Both the position numbers and the translations under genes were made by a program. This document shows positions 1-8,164 of a stretch of 64,000 nucleotides of DNA, in pieces. The notes below the pieces were generated by a model. That model did not search any database and was not told the DNA's origin. It saw only the letters and a list, made by a program, of their open reading frames with translations. Within the stretch, counting starts at the first letter, position 1. The number at the start of each line of letters is the position of its first letter. This stretch comes from Priestia abyssalis (GTDB taxonomy: Bacteria > Bacillota > Bacilli > Bacillales > Bacillaceae_H). The DNA lies in contig NZ_KV917369.1 of NCBI RefSeq assembly GCF_002019595.1, positions 1,884,417-1,948,416 of the forward strand, read 5' to 3'.

Positions 1-1383
1 CCGAACAGGTTGGAACCGCTATTAAGGGACTATCAAAAATGCGGCTACAAATGGATGAAAACACTTGCAAGCTATGGATTTGGAGGCATTCTTGCAGATG
101 ATATGGGGCTGGGAAAAACGCTGCAAAGCATCACGTTCATCCTTTCAGAGCTTTCTAATATCCGTCAAAAGAAGCTTCCGGTTCTTATTGTTTGTCCGTC
201 ATCTTTGACGTATAACTGGCTTAGTGAAATGATGAAATTTGCTTCAGATGTCCAAGCTGTTGTCGTGGACGGCAATAAAACAGAGCGGTTAAGAATACAG
301 AAGGATGCAATGAATCAGGATGTTGTCATTACTTCCTATCCGTTATTACTGAAAGACATAAAGTGGTTTGAGAAACAAGCCTTTCACACAGTGTTTTTTG
401 ATGAGGCCCAAGCTTTTAAAAATCCTATGACACAAACAGCCAAAGCGGCAAAGAAGATACAGGCGAACCATCGCTTCGCCCTTACCGGTACACCGGTGGA
501 GAATTCGTTGGAGGAGCTGTGGTCCCTTTTTAACGTGGTCTTTCCTGAACTATTCGGAGGGTTAAAGGAATACAGTCACCTTTCAAGAAAAGCGATTGCC
601 CGGAGAATCCAGCCCTTTTTGCTTCGCAGGCTGAAAGAGGAAGTATTATCAGAGCTTCCTGCTAAAATCGAGTCCATGAAATCGGTGGAACTGCTTCCCG
701 ATCAGAAAAAGCTGTATGCCGCCTATTTGGCGAAACTAAGAGAGGACACATTGAAGCATCTGGACAAGGATACACTTCGGAAAAATCGCATCAAAATCCT
801 GGCGGGTTTGACTCGCCTGCGACAGATTTGCTGTCACCCGACCTTGTTTGTGGATGGCTATAAAGGCAGTTCAGCAAAATTTGAACAGCTGCTGCAAATT
901 GTAGAAGAATCCAAGCTTTCTGGAAGGAGGATGCTGGTTTTTTCCCAGTTTACGAAAATGCTTGAGCTTATAGGCAGGGAGTTGGCCATTCAGGGACTGC
1001 CATTTTTCTATCTGGATGGACAAACTCCTTCAGAAGAACGAGTGGAAATTTGCACTCGATTCAATGCAGGTGAACGGGATTTATTCCTCATCTCCTTGAA
1101 AGCGGGCGGTACTGGTCTCAATCTGACGGGTGCCGATACCGTGGTCCTTTATGATATGTGGTGGAATCCTGCTGTGGAGGAGCAGGCGGCTGACCGTGCA
1201 CACCGCATGGGCCAAACAAATGCAGTCCAGGTCATCAAGCTAGTTGCCCGCGGCACAATCGAAGAAAAAATGAATGAATTGCAAGAGAAAAAGAGGCATC
1301 TGATTGAAGAAGTCATCGACTCCGAGAAGAAAGCGTCAACTGCTCTGACGGAAGAGGACATTCGGGAGATATTGATGATTTAG
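1..1383 (+). CDS. SNF2-family DEAD/DEAH helicase, C-terminal part (cut by window edge)
   Basis: The reading frame is open from base 1, so the true start lies upstream. What remains is the complete two-lobe SNF2 ATPase, a double-stranded DNA translocase. Visible motifs in order are the DYQ entry motif, Walker A (ADDMGLGKT), the DEAQ box (motif II), LTGTPVENS (motif III), and motifs V/VI in the second lobe (GGTGLNLTGAD and then DRAHRMGQ). Bacterial relatives of this type are usually around 900-1100 residues, with an N-terminal SWIM zinc finger or accessory region; that part would be outside this window. The cellular role of bacterial SNF2 proteins is poorly defined (DNA repair or transcription recycling has been proposed). 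Family assignment is sure; the specific function is not. Confidence 0.93.
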   Translation, partial: PNRLEPLLRDYQKCGYKWMKTLASYGFGGILADDMGLGKTLQSITFILSELSNIRQKKLPVLIVCPSSLTYNWLSEMMKFASDVQAVVVDGNKTERLRIQKDAMNQDVVITSYPLLLKDIKWFEKQAFHTVFFDEAQAFKNPMTQTAKAAKKIQANHRFALTGTPVENSLEELWSLFNVVFPELFGGLKEYSHLSRKAIARRIQPFLLRRLKEEVLSELPAKIESMKSVELLPDQKKLYAAYLAKLREDTLKHLDKDTLRKNRIKILAGLTRLRQICCHPTLFVDGYKGSSAKFEQLLQIVEESKLSGRRMLVFSQFTKMLELIGRELAIQGLPFFYLDGQTPSEERVEICTRFNAGERDLFLISLKAGGTGLNLTGADTVVLYDMWWNPAVEEQAADRAHRMGQTNAVQVIKLVARGTIEEKMNELQEKKRHLIEEVIDSEKKASTALTEEDIREILMI

Positions 1384-1528
1384 AAGGGATCAGGTACTAA
1401 ATTTAAAATAAAATCCGATTTGCCCGGCATTTCAAGTATAATGAACGATAGTCAGATTTTGCATATGATACTTCATTGTGAGAATCCTATATAGAAGTCG
1501 GATAATACAAAAAGAGTGAGGTCCATAC

Positions 1529-2974
1529 ATGAGTAAAAGAAGTTTTGAGGATTTTAATGTAAGTGATGAAATAAGAAGAGCGCTTGCTGTGTTAAAATAC
1601 GAAACTCCCACAGAAGTTCAAAGTGAAGTTATACCGAAAGCGATGGAAAATCAAGATCTTGTCGTAAAATCTCAAACAGGAAGCGGAAAGACCGCATCCT
1701 TTGGTATACCTGTTTGTGAAATGATGGAATGGGAGGAAAGAAAGCCGCAGGCATTAATTCTTACACCAACTCGGGAGCTAGCTGTTCAAGTCCGAGAAGA
1801 TATCACAAATATTGGAAGGTTCAAGCGGATTAAAGCGATGGCTGTTTACGGAAAAGAACCTTTTGCGAAACAAAAAGAAGAATTGAAACAAAAAACTCAT
1901 GTAGTCGTCGGTACACCTGGCCGTGTGAAGGACCATATCGAAAGAGGAACCCTCGCTTTAGACCAAATCAAGTACCTCATTATCGATGAAGCGGATGAAA
2001 TGCTGAATATGGGGTTTATCGACGAAGTAGAAGCGATCATAAAAGAACTCCCTTCAAACAGAGTAACGATGGTCTTTTCAGCTACATTGCCTAAAGATGT
2101 TGAAAATCTCTGCCATGAATATATGAACAGCCCCATTCATATCGAGATTGATTCTGCCGGTATCGCGACCAATACAATTGACCATCGTTTAATCGAAGTG
2201 AAAGAGGAAGGAAAGCTTTCACTTCTTAAAGATGTGACCGTTGTTGAAAATCCAGACAGCTGCATCATCTTTTGCAGAACGAAAGAACATGTCGATACCG
2301 TGTTTGCTGAATTGGAAGAATCCCGCTATTCGTGCGAAAGGCTTCATGGAGGATTAGAACAAGAAGAGCGGTTTGCCGTTATGGATGGTTTCAAAATGGG
2401 GAATTTTCGTTATCTTGTAGCCACAGATGTAGCTGCGAGAGGAATTGATATTGATAATGTGACACTTGTCATCAACTATGACGTTCCGATGGAAAAAGAG
2501 AGCTATGTCCACCGCACAGGAAGAACCGGGCGTGCTGGCAATAAAGGAAAGGCGATTACGTTTGTGACATCCTATGAAGAGAAATTTATTAAAGCAATCG
2601 AAAGATACATTGGCTTTGAGATTTCTGCAATGGAAGCTCCGCGTCATCAGGAAGTTGTCATAAGAAGAGACGCTTTTGAAGAAAAAATGAGCGGGCGCCG
2701 GGTCGTCAGAAACAATAAAACCGCCCGCATCAACAAAGATATCACGAAACTCCATTTTAACGGTGGAAAAAAGAAAAAGCTTCGAGCAGTCGATTTCGTT
2801 GGAACAATTGCAAAAATTCCTGGGGTAACCGCGGATGATATTGGCATTATTACCATTCAGGATCATCTGACATATGTTGATATTCTTAATGGAAAAGGAT
2901 CGCTTGTCTTGCAAGCGATGGAGAATACCACCATTAAAGGAAAGAAGCTGAAAGTCAGCAAGGCGATTAAGTAA
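1529..2974 (+). CDS. dbpA: DEAD-box ATP-dependent RNA helicase DbpA/YxiN
   Basis: 481 residues, close to the size of B. subtilis YxiN. It has an N-terminal Q motif, Walker [19 protein letters not shown], the DEAD box in [14 protein letters not shown], and [10 protein letters not shown] in the second RecA lobe. About 75 residues at the C-terminus form the basic DbpA-type RNA-binding domain, which in characterised members binds hairpin 92 of 23S rRNA and directs the helicase to late 50S subunit assembly. The start ATG follows GAGTGAGG with good spacing. A TATAAT at 1437-1442 lies in the 145-bp upstream gap but has no convincing -35. The gene stands alone and ends in a strong terminator. Confidence 0.94.
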   Translation: MSKRSFEDFNVSDEIRRALAVLKYETPTEVQSEVIPKAMENQDLVVKSQTGSGKTASFGIPVCEMMEWEERKPQALILTPTRELAVQVREDITNIGRFKRIKAMAVYGKEPFAKQKEELKQKTHVVVGTPGRVKDHIERGTLALDQIKYLIIDEADEMLNMGFIDEVEAIIKELPSNRVTMVFSATLPKDVENLCHEYMNSPIHIEIDSAGIATNTIDHRLIEVKEEGKLSLLKDVTVVENPDSCIIFCRTKEHVDTVFAELEESRYSCERLHGGLEQEERFAVMDGFKMGNFRYLVATDVAARGIDIDNVTLVINYDVPMEKESYVHRTGRTGRAGNKGKAITFVTSYEEKFIKAIERYIGFEISAMEAPRHQEVVIRRDAFEEKMSGRRVVRNNKTARINKDITKLHFNGGKKKKLRAVDFVGTIAKIPGVTADDIGIITIQDHLTYVDILNGKGSLVLQAMENTTIKGKKLKVSKAIK

Positions 2975-2980
2975 TAAAAT

Positions 2981-3023
2981 CCTAAAAAAGACGATTATGC
3001 CAACCATAATCGTCTTTTTTAGG
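2981..3023 (+). terminator. Rho-independent terminator of dbpA
   Basis: A perfect 19-bp stem (2981-2999 with 3005-3023) with a 5-nt loop starts 7 nt after the dbpA stop. Because the outer stem is A-rich on the left and T-rich on the right, it could work in both directions. Confidence 0.9.
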
Positions 3024-3063
3024 ATGGTGACAGCACTTGTAACATAAAAAAAGAGACTGACAC

Positions 3064-3092
3064 CCGCAAGTTCGCTTTTAGCGAACTTGCGG
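3064..3092. repeat. Perfect 12-bp hairpin in intergenic repeat
   Basis: CCGCAAGTTCGC and its exact reverse complement flank a TTTTA loop. No T-run follows, so it is not a standard terminator. It lies in about 75 bp that interrupt the left copy of the 3.1/4.8-kb repeat relative to the right copy. It starts with the same GACTGACACCC string found in the repeat at 18.19 kb. Confidence 0.6.
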
Positions 3093-3110
3093 GGCAGCCC
3101 CCTTCCAATG

Positions 3111-3240
3111 CCTCCGTGGTTTGGAGGCTTGTTCACATGTTGCTGTCATGTAGAGTGAAGGTGGTTGGACATATAAGGCAGAATATACATATCTCTCTTT
3201 CATATATCATATTCCGAGCAGCGTTAAATGGTTTAAACTA
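3111..3240. repeat. 130-bp direct repeat, left copy
   Basis: Nearly identical (about 90% by eye) to 4774-4903 in the same orientation. It starts at CCTCCGTGGTTTGGAGG, itself a short inverted repeat (CCTCC/GGAGG), and ends near TTAAATGGTTTA. The short open frames inside both copies have no ribosome binding site and look non-coding. The two copies flank the hypothetical gene and the MerR-type gene between them. Confidence 0.75.
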
Positions 3241-3348
3241 TTGCAGAATAATTGCTATAAAGTGGGGCAGCCCTTTTTTGAAGCGTTTAGAAGGTTGTGA
3301 AATCGTATTTATCTAGTTTGTACAATAGCTGCTTTTTATCCTAGTTAC

Positions 3349-3843
3349 TTATGCGTTTTCTTTTAACTGAAGAATTTTTGATGTAATGTCTTTTCGATCT
3401 GTCTCTTTCAATACAGTCAAAGTTGGAGGGGCTGGGATTTGAAAACGAGTATGTGAATGAGATAGTTCGAAAAGGAACGTACCGATTTGCTCATTATGAT
3501 GATTTTCTATGACAATCCAAAAGACACGGATCTCGTGGTCGGGTGTTCCCCACTTCGCTTTTTCTATCGAATTTCGAAAATGCAAGCAACCGGCAATGAC
3601 AAAGTCATCTTCTCGTGTTTCAGCTGCAGAACGAAATCCATTTTTCTCAATCTCTGTCCACACCGGTGGCAGGAGTTTGTCTGCATACATCCCGTACGTT
3701 GCGTCTTCGTATTCAGGAAATAGTTTCTTCAGCTCTTCAACATTTTCATCCAGGACCTTTTTCCAATGATTTTGTAGATAATCCGATACGACTTCTCCTA
3801 ATTGCTCAATCGACATATCAGGTGTAATGTTTAGTGTTGACAT
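3349..3843 (-). CDS. Hypothetical cytosolic protein, 164 aa
   Basis: I do not recognise this family. The chosen start (ATG ending at 3843) is preceded by GGAGGG at ideal spacing; the 13 residues that could be added upstream have no ribosome binding site. The product is acidic, with no signal peptide or membrane segment. Its N-terminal half is helical (EQLGEVVSDYLQNHWKKVL) and its C-terminal half looks beta-rich. It is transcribed divergently from the tandem-MerR gene at 3995, 151 bp away, which makes it a plausible target or partner of that regulator. Both genes lie between the two 130-bp repeats. Confidence 0.7.
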   Translation of the reverse strand: MSTLNITPDMSIEQLGEVVSDYLQNHWKKVLDENVEELKKLFPEYEDATYGMYADKLLPPVWTEIEKNGFRSAAETREDDFVIAGCLHFRNSIEKAKWGTPDHEIRVFWIVIENHHNEQIGTFLFELSHSHTRFQIPAPPTLTVLKETDRKDITSKILQLKENA

Positions 3844-3994
3844 CTGAATCCCTCCATGTGTTTTTTTATCGTACAAATTCATCTTACAACATTAAAGCAA
3901 ATTGTAAGCTTTTTAAAAATAAAAGCTGAATTAAAGGAATTTTGTTTGGTAAACTTTATAAGGTGAAAACATATATGGATTTAAAGGAGAAGGA

Positions 3995-4693
3995 ATGAAA
4001 AATATAAGACCTGTTGATATTGCAAAGAAGCTGAATATTAGTACAAGCTCGTTAAGAGGATACGAAGCAAGGGGAATTGTTCCGCCTCCTGCACGTTCAT
4101 CTGCTGGATACCGGATTTATACAGAGGAGCACATCGCCTATTTTGAATGTATCGTGGCGATGTCTTCGGGATTTGGTATGGATATTACCTCAGCCGTTTT
4201 GAAAAAGCTGCAACGAAAAGAGCTGAACGATGCCCTTTGGATCATCAATCAAGCAGAAGTATCAAATTATGAAAGCAAAAAGAGTGTGGAAAAGGTTCAC
4301 TCATACATCGAGAAGGTGGCGGCTGAAATGTGTGAAGAACGAATGTACATGAAGGTTGGAGAAGTATCGGCTGAAGCCCAAGTCCTCACAACTACTCTGC
4401 GATACTGGGAAAAAGAAGGAATCATTGTATGTAAAAGACATGAAAACAATCAGTACCGTTTATTTGATCAATATCAGTTTATTAAAATCTTGTTAATGAA
4501 AAGCATGCAACATCTTATTTACTCAAATGAAACGGTAAGATTAAAACAAGCGATTAAAACCTTAGATGGACATGATTTTCAACAAGCAAAAAAGATTGCT
4601 TCCGATATTCAATCGTATTTGGACACCTGTAATCAAAAACGATTGCATGGGCTTTTCTATCTGTATCGGTTATGTAAGGTAGTTGATTTATAG
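3995..4693 (+). CDS. MerR-family regulator with two MerR DNA-binding domains
   Basis: 232 residues. Residues about 4-72 form a MerR winged helix (VDIAKKLNISTSSLRGYE, then the wing SAGYRIYTEEHIAYF). Residues about 108-165 form a second one (KVGEVSAEAQVLTTTLRYWE, then NNQYRLFDQYQ). Classical MerR proteins have one such domain followed by a dimerisation helix and an effector domain; here no effector domain with metal-binding cysteines is visible. Tandem MerR domains could let a monomer or dimer bind an extended or multipartite operator. The start ATG follows AAAGGAGAAGGA. The likely target is its own divergent promoter region (3844-3994). Function is inferred from fold only. Confidence 0.85.
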   Translation: MKNIRPVDIAKKLNISTSSLRGYEARGIVPPPARSSAGYRIYTEEHIAYFECIVAMSSGFGMDITSAVLKKLQRKELNDALWIINQAEVSNYESKKSVEKVHSYIEKVAAEMCEERMYMKVGEVSAEAQVLTTTLRYWEKEGIIVCKRHENNQYRLFDQYQFIKILLMKSMQHLIYSNETVRLKQAIKTLDGHDFQQAKKIASDIQSYLDTCNQKRLHGLFYLYRLCKVVDL

Positions 4694-4773
4694 TAGTGGA
4701 ATGTAGAGACAGTCCTTTGCTGGATAAATGAAAATATTAAGCCAGAGAACGGTGACAGGCACTTTTAACAACG

Positions 4774-4903
4774 CCTCCGTGGTTTGGAGGCTTGTTCAAA
4801 TGTTGCTGTCATGTAGAGTGAAGGTAGTTGTATATATAAGGCAGATTATACATCTCTCTCTTTCATATATCATATTCCAAGCAGCATTAAATGGTTTATA
4901 CAT
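4774..4903. repeat. 130-bp direct repeat, right copy
   Basis: Partner of 3111-3240. The homology extends left of the core (GGTGACAG-CACTT at about 4751 and 3027), but there the left copy carries an extra hairpin unit of about 75 bp. The 369-bp gap between the MerR gene and the next gene otherwise holds only AT-rich DNA. Confidence 0.75.
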
Positions 4904-5062
4904 ATTAGGCAATCATTGTTGTAAACAGGGGGAAATATACAACTTAAAAAAGTAGAAATACTGAAAAAAATAGTAAAGATATTTAAAGTTAAAAAATCTG
5001 AAAATTCATTATAATTAGATAAATATTAAAAGTTTTTAATAAAGGTCAAGGGGGGAATTTGT

Positions 5063-6628
5063 ATGAAAGTAAAAAGAGGAATTGCAAGATTGTTTTTAGT
5101 TATGGTGATAACAATACTTATTACTGGCTGCTCTACAAATAAGGGAGTAAGTACAGATGAAAATGGGAAGGGGAAAACACCCAAAGATGGTGGTACTTTA
5201 GTTATCGCCCGTTTGTCAGACGCCGAAAATTTGGATCACCATTTTATGTCTACGATCAATGCTGCAAGTGTTACCCATGGCAAAATTTATGAGGGGCTTG
5301 TAGGGCGAGATAAAAATGCCGAAATCAAACCTTTGTTAGCAGAAGAGTGGAAGCAGTTGGATGATACGACATGGGAATTTAAGCTTAGAAAGGGTGTATT
5401 ATTCCATGATGGAACAGCGTTCACTGCTGACGCGGTGAAAGCGACATTTGATCGACTGTTAGATCCCAATGTGGGTTCTCCTAGAGCGAGTGTTTTTAAA
5501 ATGATAAACGAAATTAAAGCAGTTGATGAATACACGGTTCAATTCATTTTATCGGAGCCGTTTTCACCTTTACTGTCCATTTTGGCCAGTCATGAAGCCG
5601 GTATTATCAGTCCAAAAACCATTGAGGAATATGGGAAAAATATTATCCAAGAACCAAATGGGACAGGCCCGTTTATTTTTGAATCATGGACTCCAGGAAA
5701 AGAAATTGTCTTTAATAAAAACGGAAAATATTGGGGTTCTGAACCTAAGACAGATAAAGTCGTATTTAAGATTGTTCCCGAAGAAACAACAAGAATCTCA
5801 ATGCTCGAGACAGGCGAAGCCCATATAGCTGAACCTCTTTCTGTCACAGTGATGGATTCGGTGGAAGCGTCAAGAAATTCGGAGGTTTACCGCAGCGAAG
5901 GATTTGGTACAGAATATATTGGCTTTAATGTACAAAAGACACCATTTGATGATGTTCGGGTACGTAAAGCAATCGCTCATGCTGTTGAAATGGATTCCAT
6001 TATTGAAGGCGTATTTAATAATATCGGAAAAAAAGCAAATTCAGCATTGGGATCAAAGGTTTTCGGATATAACGCAAATATGAAAGCCTATGAGTATAAC
6101 CTGAATGAAGCAAAGAAATTGCTCGCTGAAGCAGGTTATCCAAATGGTTTTGAAACAACATTAAAAACAATGGATAGCAAAGAAAGAATCAATCTGGCAG
6201 AAGTACTTCAATCACAGCTAAAAGGGATTGGCATAAAAGTAAATATACAGGTCTTGGAGTATGGCACATTTGTAGAACAAGTAAATCGGGGCGACTCAGA
6301 AATGTTTATCCTCAGCTGGAGAAATGCAACAGGAGATGCTGATTATAATCAATATAATCTTTTCCATACGAATTCTCATGGAGCGGGAGGAAATACATTC
6401 TTTTACAGCAATAAAGAAGTAGACCGTTTAATAGAGGCTGCCCGTGCTGAAAAAGATCAAGAAAAACGTATAGATCTATACGCGAAGTCTCAAGAATTGG
6501 AAATGGAAGATGCAGTATATATTCCGGTTAGAGTTATCGAAAATATGGCTGCTGTTGCAAAAGGGGTAAAAGGTTTTTCAATAAGCCCTTCTGGCTATTT
6601 AGAAATTAATGATGTTTCGATTGATTAA
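5063..6628 (+). CDS. Peptide/nickel-type ABC importer substrate-binding lipoprotein (SBP_bac_5)
   Basis: 521 residues. A signal peptide ends in the lipobox ITGC, with Cys23 as the lipid-anchored residue, followed by a short linker and a family-5 solute-binding domain. Typical family features are GGTLVIARLSDAENLDHH at the N-terminal strand, the NGTGPFIFESW motif and the C-terminal EMEDAVYIPVR. It is a clear paralogue of the protein encoded at 15233-16810. The start follows AAGGGGGG. It is followed 82 bp downstream by an AtzC-like amidohydrolase, so the pair probably forms an uptake-hydrolysis unit that shares the Opp-type permeases at 11-15 kb. The ligand is unknown; despite the family name it need not be a peptide. 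Confidence 0.92.
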   Translation: MKVKRGIARLFLVMVITILITGCSTNKGVSTDENGKGKTPKDGGTLVIARLSDAENLDHHFMSTINAASVTHGKIYEGLVGRDKNAEIKPLLAEEWKQLDDTTWEFKLRKGVLFHDGTAFTADAVKATFDRLLDPNVGSPRASVFKMINEIKAVDEYTVQFILSEPFSPLLSILASHEAGIISPKTIEEYGKNIIQEPNGTGPFIFESWTPGKEIVFNKNGKYWGSEPKTDKVVFKIVPEETTRISMLETGEAHIAEPLSVTVMDSVEASRNSEVYRSEGFGTEYIGFNVQKTPFDDVRVRKAIAHAVEMDSIIEGVFNNIGKKANSALGSKVFGYNANMKAYEYNLNEAKKLLAEAGYPNGFETTLKTMDSKERINLAEVLQSQLKGIGIKVNIQVLEYGTFVEQVNRGDSEMFILSWRNATGDADYNQYNLFHTNSHGAGGNTFFYSNKEVDRLIEAARAEKDQEKRIDLYAKSQELEMEDAVYIPVRVIENMAAVAKGVKGFSISPSGYLEINDVSID

Positions 6629-6637
6629 GCTGCTTTC

Positions 6638-6673
6638 AAAAAGGGGGGCTATTCCTTTGGAGTATCCCTTTTT
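6638..6673 (+). promoter_or_regulatory. Stem-loop between binding protein and amidohydrolase
   Basis: AAAAAGGG pairs with TCCCTTTTT around an inner ATTCC/GGAGT stem. It starts 9 nt after the stop of the binding-protein gene. It may act as a leaky terminator or an mRNA-stabilising hairpin, lowering amidohydrolase expression relative to the binding protein, as is common in ABC operons. Confidence 0.5.
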
Positions 6674-6710
6674 CTTCTTATATGACAATCTTTTCAAAGG
6701 GTGGATCGAT

Positions 6711-7952
6711 ATGAATGAGAGTTACTGGCTAAAGAATGTACGTTTAGAATGTGGATACAGAAAAGAGAATGAAAGAGTAACAGGGACAATAACAGAGCTT
6801 TTTCATTTATTAATAGCGGATGGAAAAATGGCAAAGATCATAAAAGCAGGAGAATCCATCACTAACGATTTACCTGTGAAGGATGCGTCAGGGCTGCTTC
6901 TTCTGCCGTCTTTTATTGAAAAGCATGTTCATTTGGATAAGACGTATATGGGAGAGACTTGGAGAGCTTGCAGTCCGGCTTCGAGTGTGCTTGAACGATG
7001 TGAAATTGAAAAAAAAATCCTGGCATCCATTTCAACAAATACTCGCCAACGAGCAGAAGCATTGCTGGAACAGCTATTATCATATGGATCGACTCATGTA
7101 AGAACACATGTGGACATTTATCCAGAAGTAAGACTGAAAAATTTAGAGGGAGTTCAAAAAGCGCTAGAAACGTATTCTAGTAAACTAAGTTCAGAAATTG
7201 TTGCCTTTGCCCAGCATGGCTTGCTGCGTTCTGGTACGCCGCAGATGATTAGAGAAGCGATTAGAAGCGGGGCAGGCATCGTCGGTGCAGTAGATCCTGC
7301 CACGGTAGATCATAATATTGAGGCGTCGCTCGTACAATTAATGGATTTGGCTGTTGAGGGGGATGCTGGTATCGATTTGCATTTGCATGATCCAGGCCAC
7401 CTTGGGACTTTTACAATGAAACGGCTCGCCTTTCTAACGAAACAAGCTGGTTGGGAAGGGAGAGTTGCTATTAGTCATGCCTTTGGACTTGGTGATGTCT
7501 CGACTGAAGAAGCGTTCGAAACGGCAGAGATGTTAAGAGAATCAGGTATTTCGATAGTGACCAGTCTTCCGGTCGGCCGGACCATTCCTCCCATTAAACT
7601 TTTGGATGAATGTGGAGTAGAAGTGGCGGTAGGAAACGATAATATCTTTGATTCATGGTGGCCTACAGGAAATGGCGATGTTCTAGAAAGAGCGGGGCGC
7701 CTAGTCGAACGTTATAGGTGGACGGATGAATTTTCACTCTCGCAAACACTTAAATATATTACAGGCGGTAAAACACCATTAGACAAAGAGGGAAGCCGGG
7801 TCTGGCCAAAAGCTGGAGATGCAGCAAACATGGTTTTAGTTGATGCCAGCTGTTCTGCAGAAGCCATTGCAAGACGCTCAAAACGTCAAGCCGTATTTTA
7901 CAAGGGAAACTTAGCCTACGGAAAATTAAGCGAATATCCTCAGACAACATAG
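6711..7952 (+). CDS. AtzC-like metal-dependent amidohydrolase, paralogue 1
   Basis: 413 residues from the ATG at 6711, which has AAAGGGTGG upstream; an in-frame extension to 6609 overlaps the previous gene and has no binding site. Amidohydrolase-superfamily metal and catalytic residues are all visible: HVH (His72, His74), LHLHD (His224, His226), SHAF (His256) and GNDN (Asp310). The HxHD motif and the preceding VDPAT string resemble AtzC (N-isopropylammelide isopropylaminohydrolase) more than cytosine deaminase CodA, whose equivalent motif carries a Glu. The expected chemistry is hydrolytic deamination or removal of an N-substituent from a cyclic amidine or amide. The true substrate is unknown. 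It is cytosolic, with no signal peptide. Confidence 0.88.
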   Translation: MNESYWLKNVRLECGYRKENERVTGTITELFHLLIADGKMAKIIKAGESITNDLPVKDASGLLLLPSFIEKHVHLDKTYMGETWRACSPASSVLERCEIEKKILASISTNTRQRAEALLEQLLSYGSTHVRTHVDIYPEVRLKNLEGVQKALETYSSKLSSEIVAFAQHGLLRSGTPQMIREAIRSGAGIVGAVDPATVDHNIEASLVQLMDLAVEGDAGIDLHLHDPGHLGTFTMKRLAFLTKQAGWEGRVAISHAFGLGDVSTEEAFETAEMLRESGISIVTSLPVGRTIPPIKLLDECGVEVAVGNDNIFDSWWPTGNGDVLERAGRLVERYRWTDEFSLSQTLKYITGGKTPLDKEGSRVWPKAGDAANMVLVDASCSAEAIARRSKRQAVFYKGNLAYGKLSEYPQTT

Positions 7953-7981
7953 TTTTTGTACTAAGGTAGTTTTGAGGGGCT

Positions 7982-8020
7982 AACAAAGGAATCAGAGCGA
8001 CTGGCTCCGGTTCCTTTGTT
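7982..8020. terminator. Terminator between convergent genes
   Basis: AACAAAGGAA pairs exactly with TTCCTTTGTT, with an inner GAGC/GGCTC pairing. It sits between the amidohydrolase (+) and the symporter (-), so it may serve the rightward transcript; T-runs are short. Confidence 0.7.
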
Positions 8021-8103
8021 ATTTGATCAGTGGCAGGAATATTCACTTTCTTTGAAGAGTCATCATCAACTAGCAATTCGTTTCGTTCCAAAGAAAATTC
8101 CCT

Positions 8104-8164
8104 CTAGAATATTTGGCATGGCCGTTCTTTGGTCATGTCGAATTTTCTAAATCGATCTATATAG
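8104..8164 (-). repeat. Dispersed palindromic repeat, module A
   Basis: An imperfect palindrome containing GGCCGTTCTTTGGTCATG flanked by TAGAATATTT/GAATTTTCTA. Other copies lie at 18119, 44426 and 47542, with a half copy at 39400. Reading on the minus strand, the repeat begins inside the last codons of the symporter gene and supplies its stop codon. Confidence 0.8.

Noticed and set aside
2354..3136. 260-codon minus-strand ORF
   Set aside because: It lies antisense to dbpA, covers the dbpA terminator, has no ribosome binding site and no protein-like composition.
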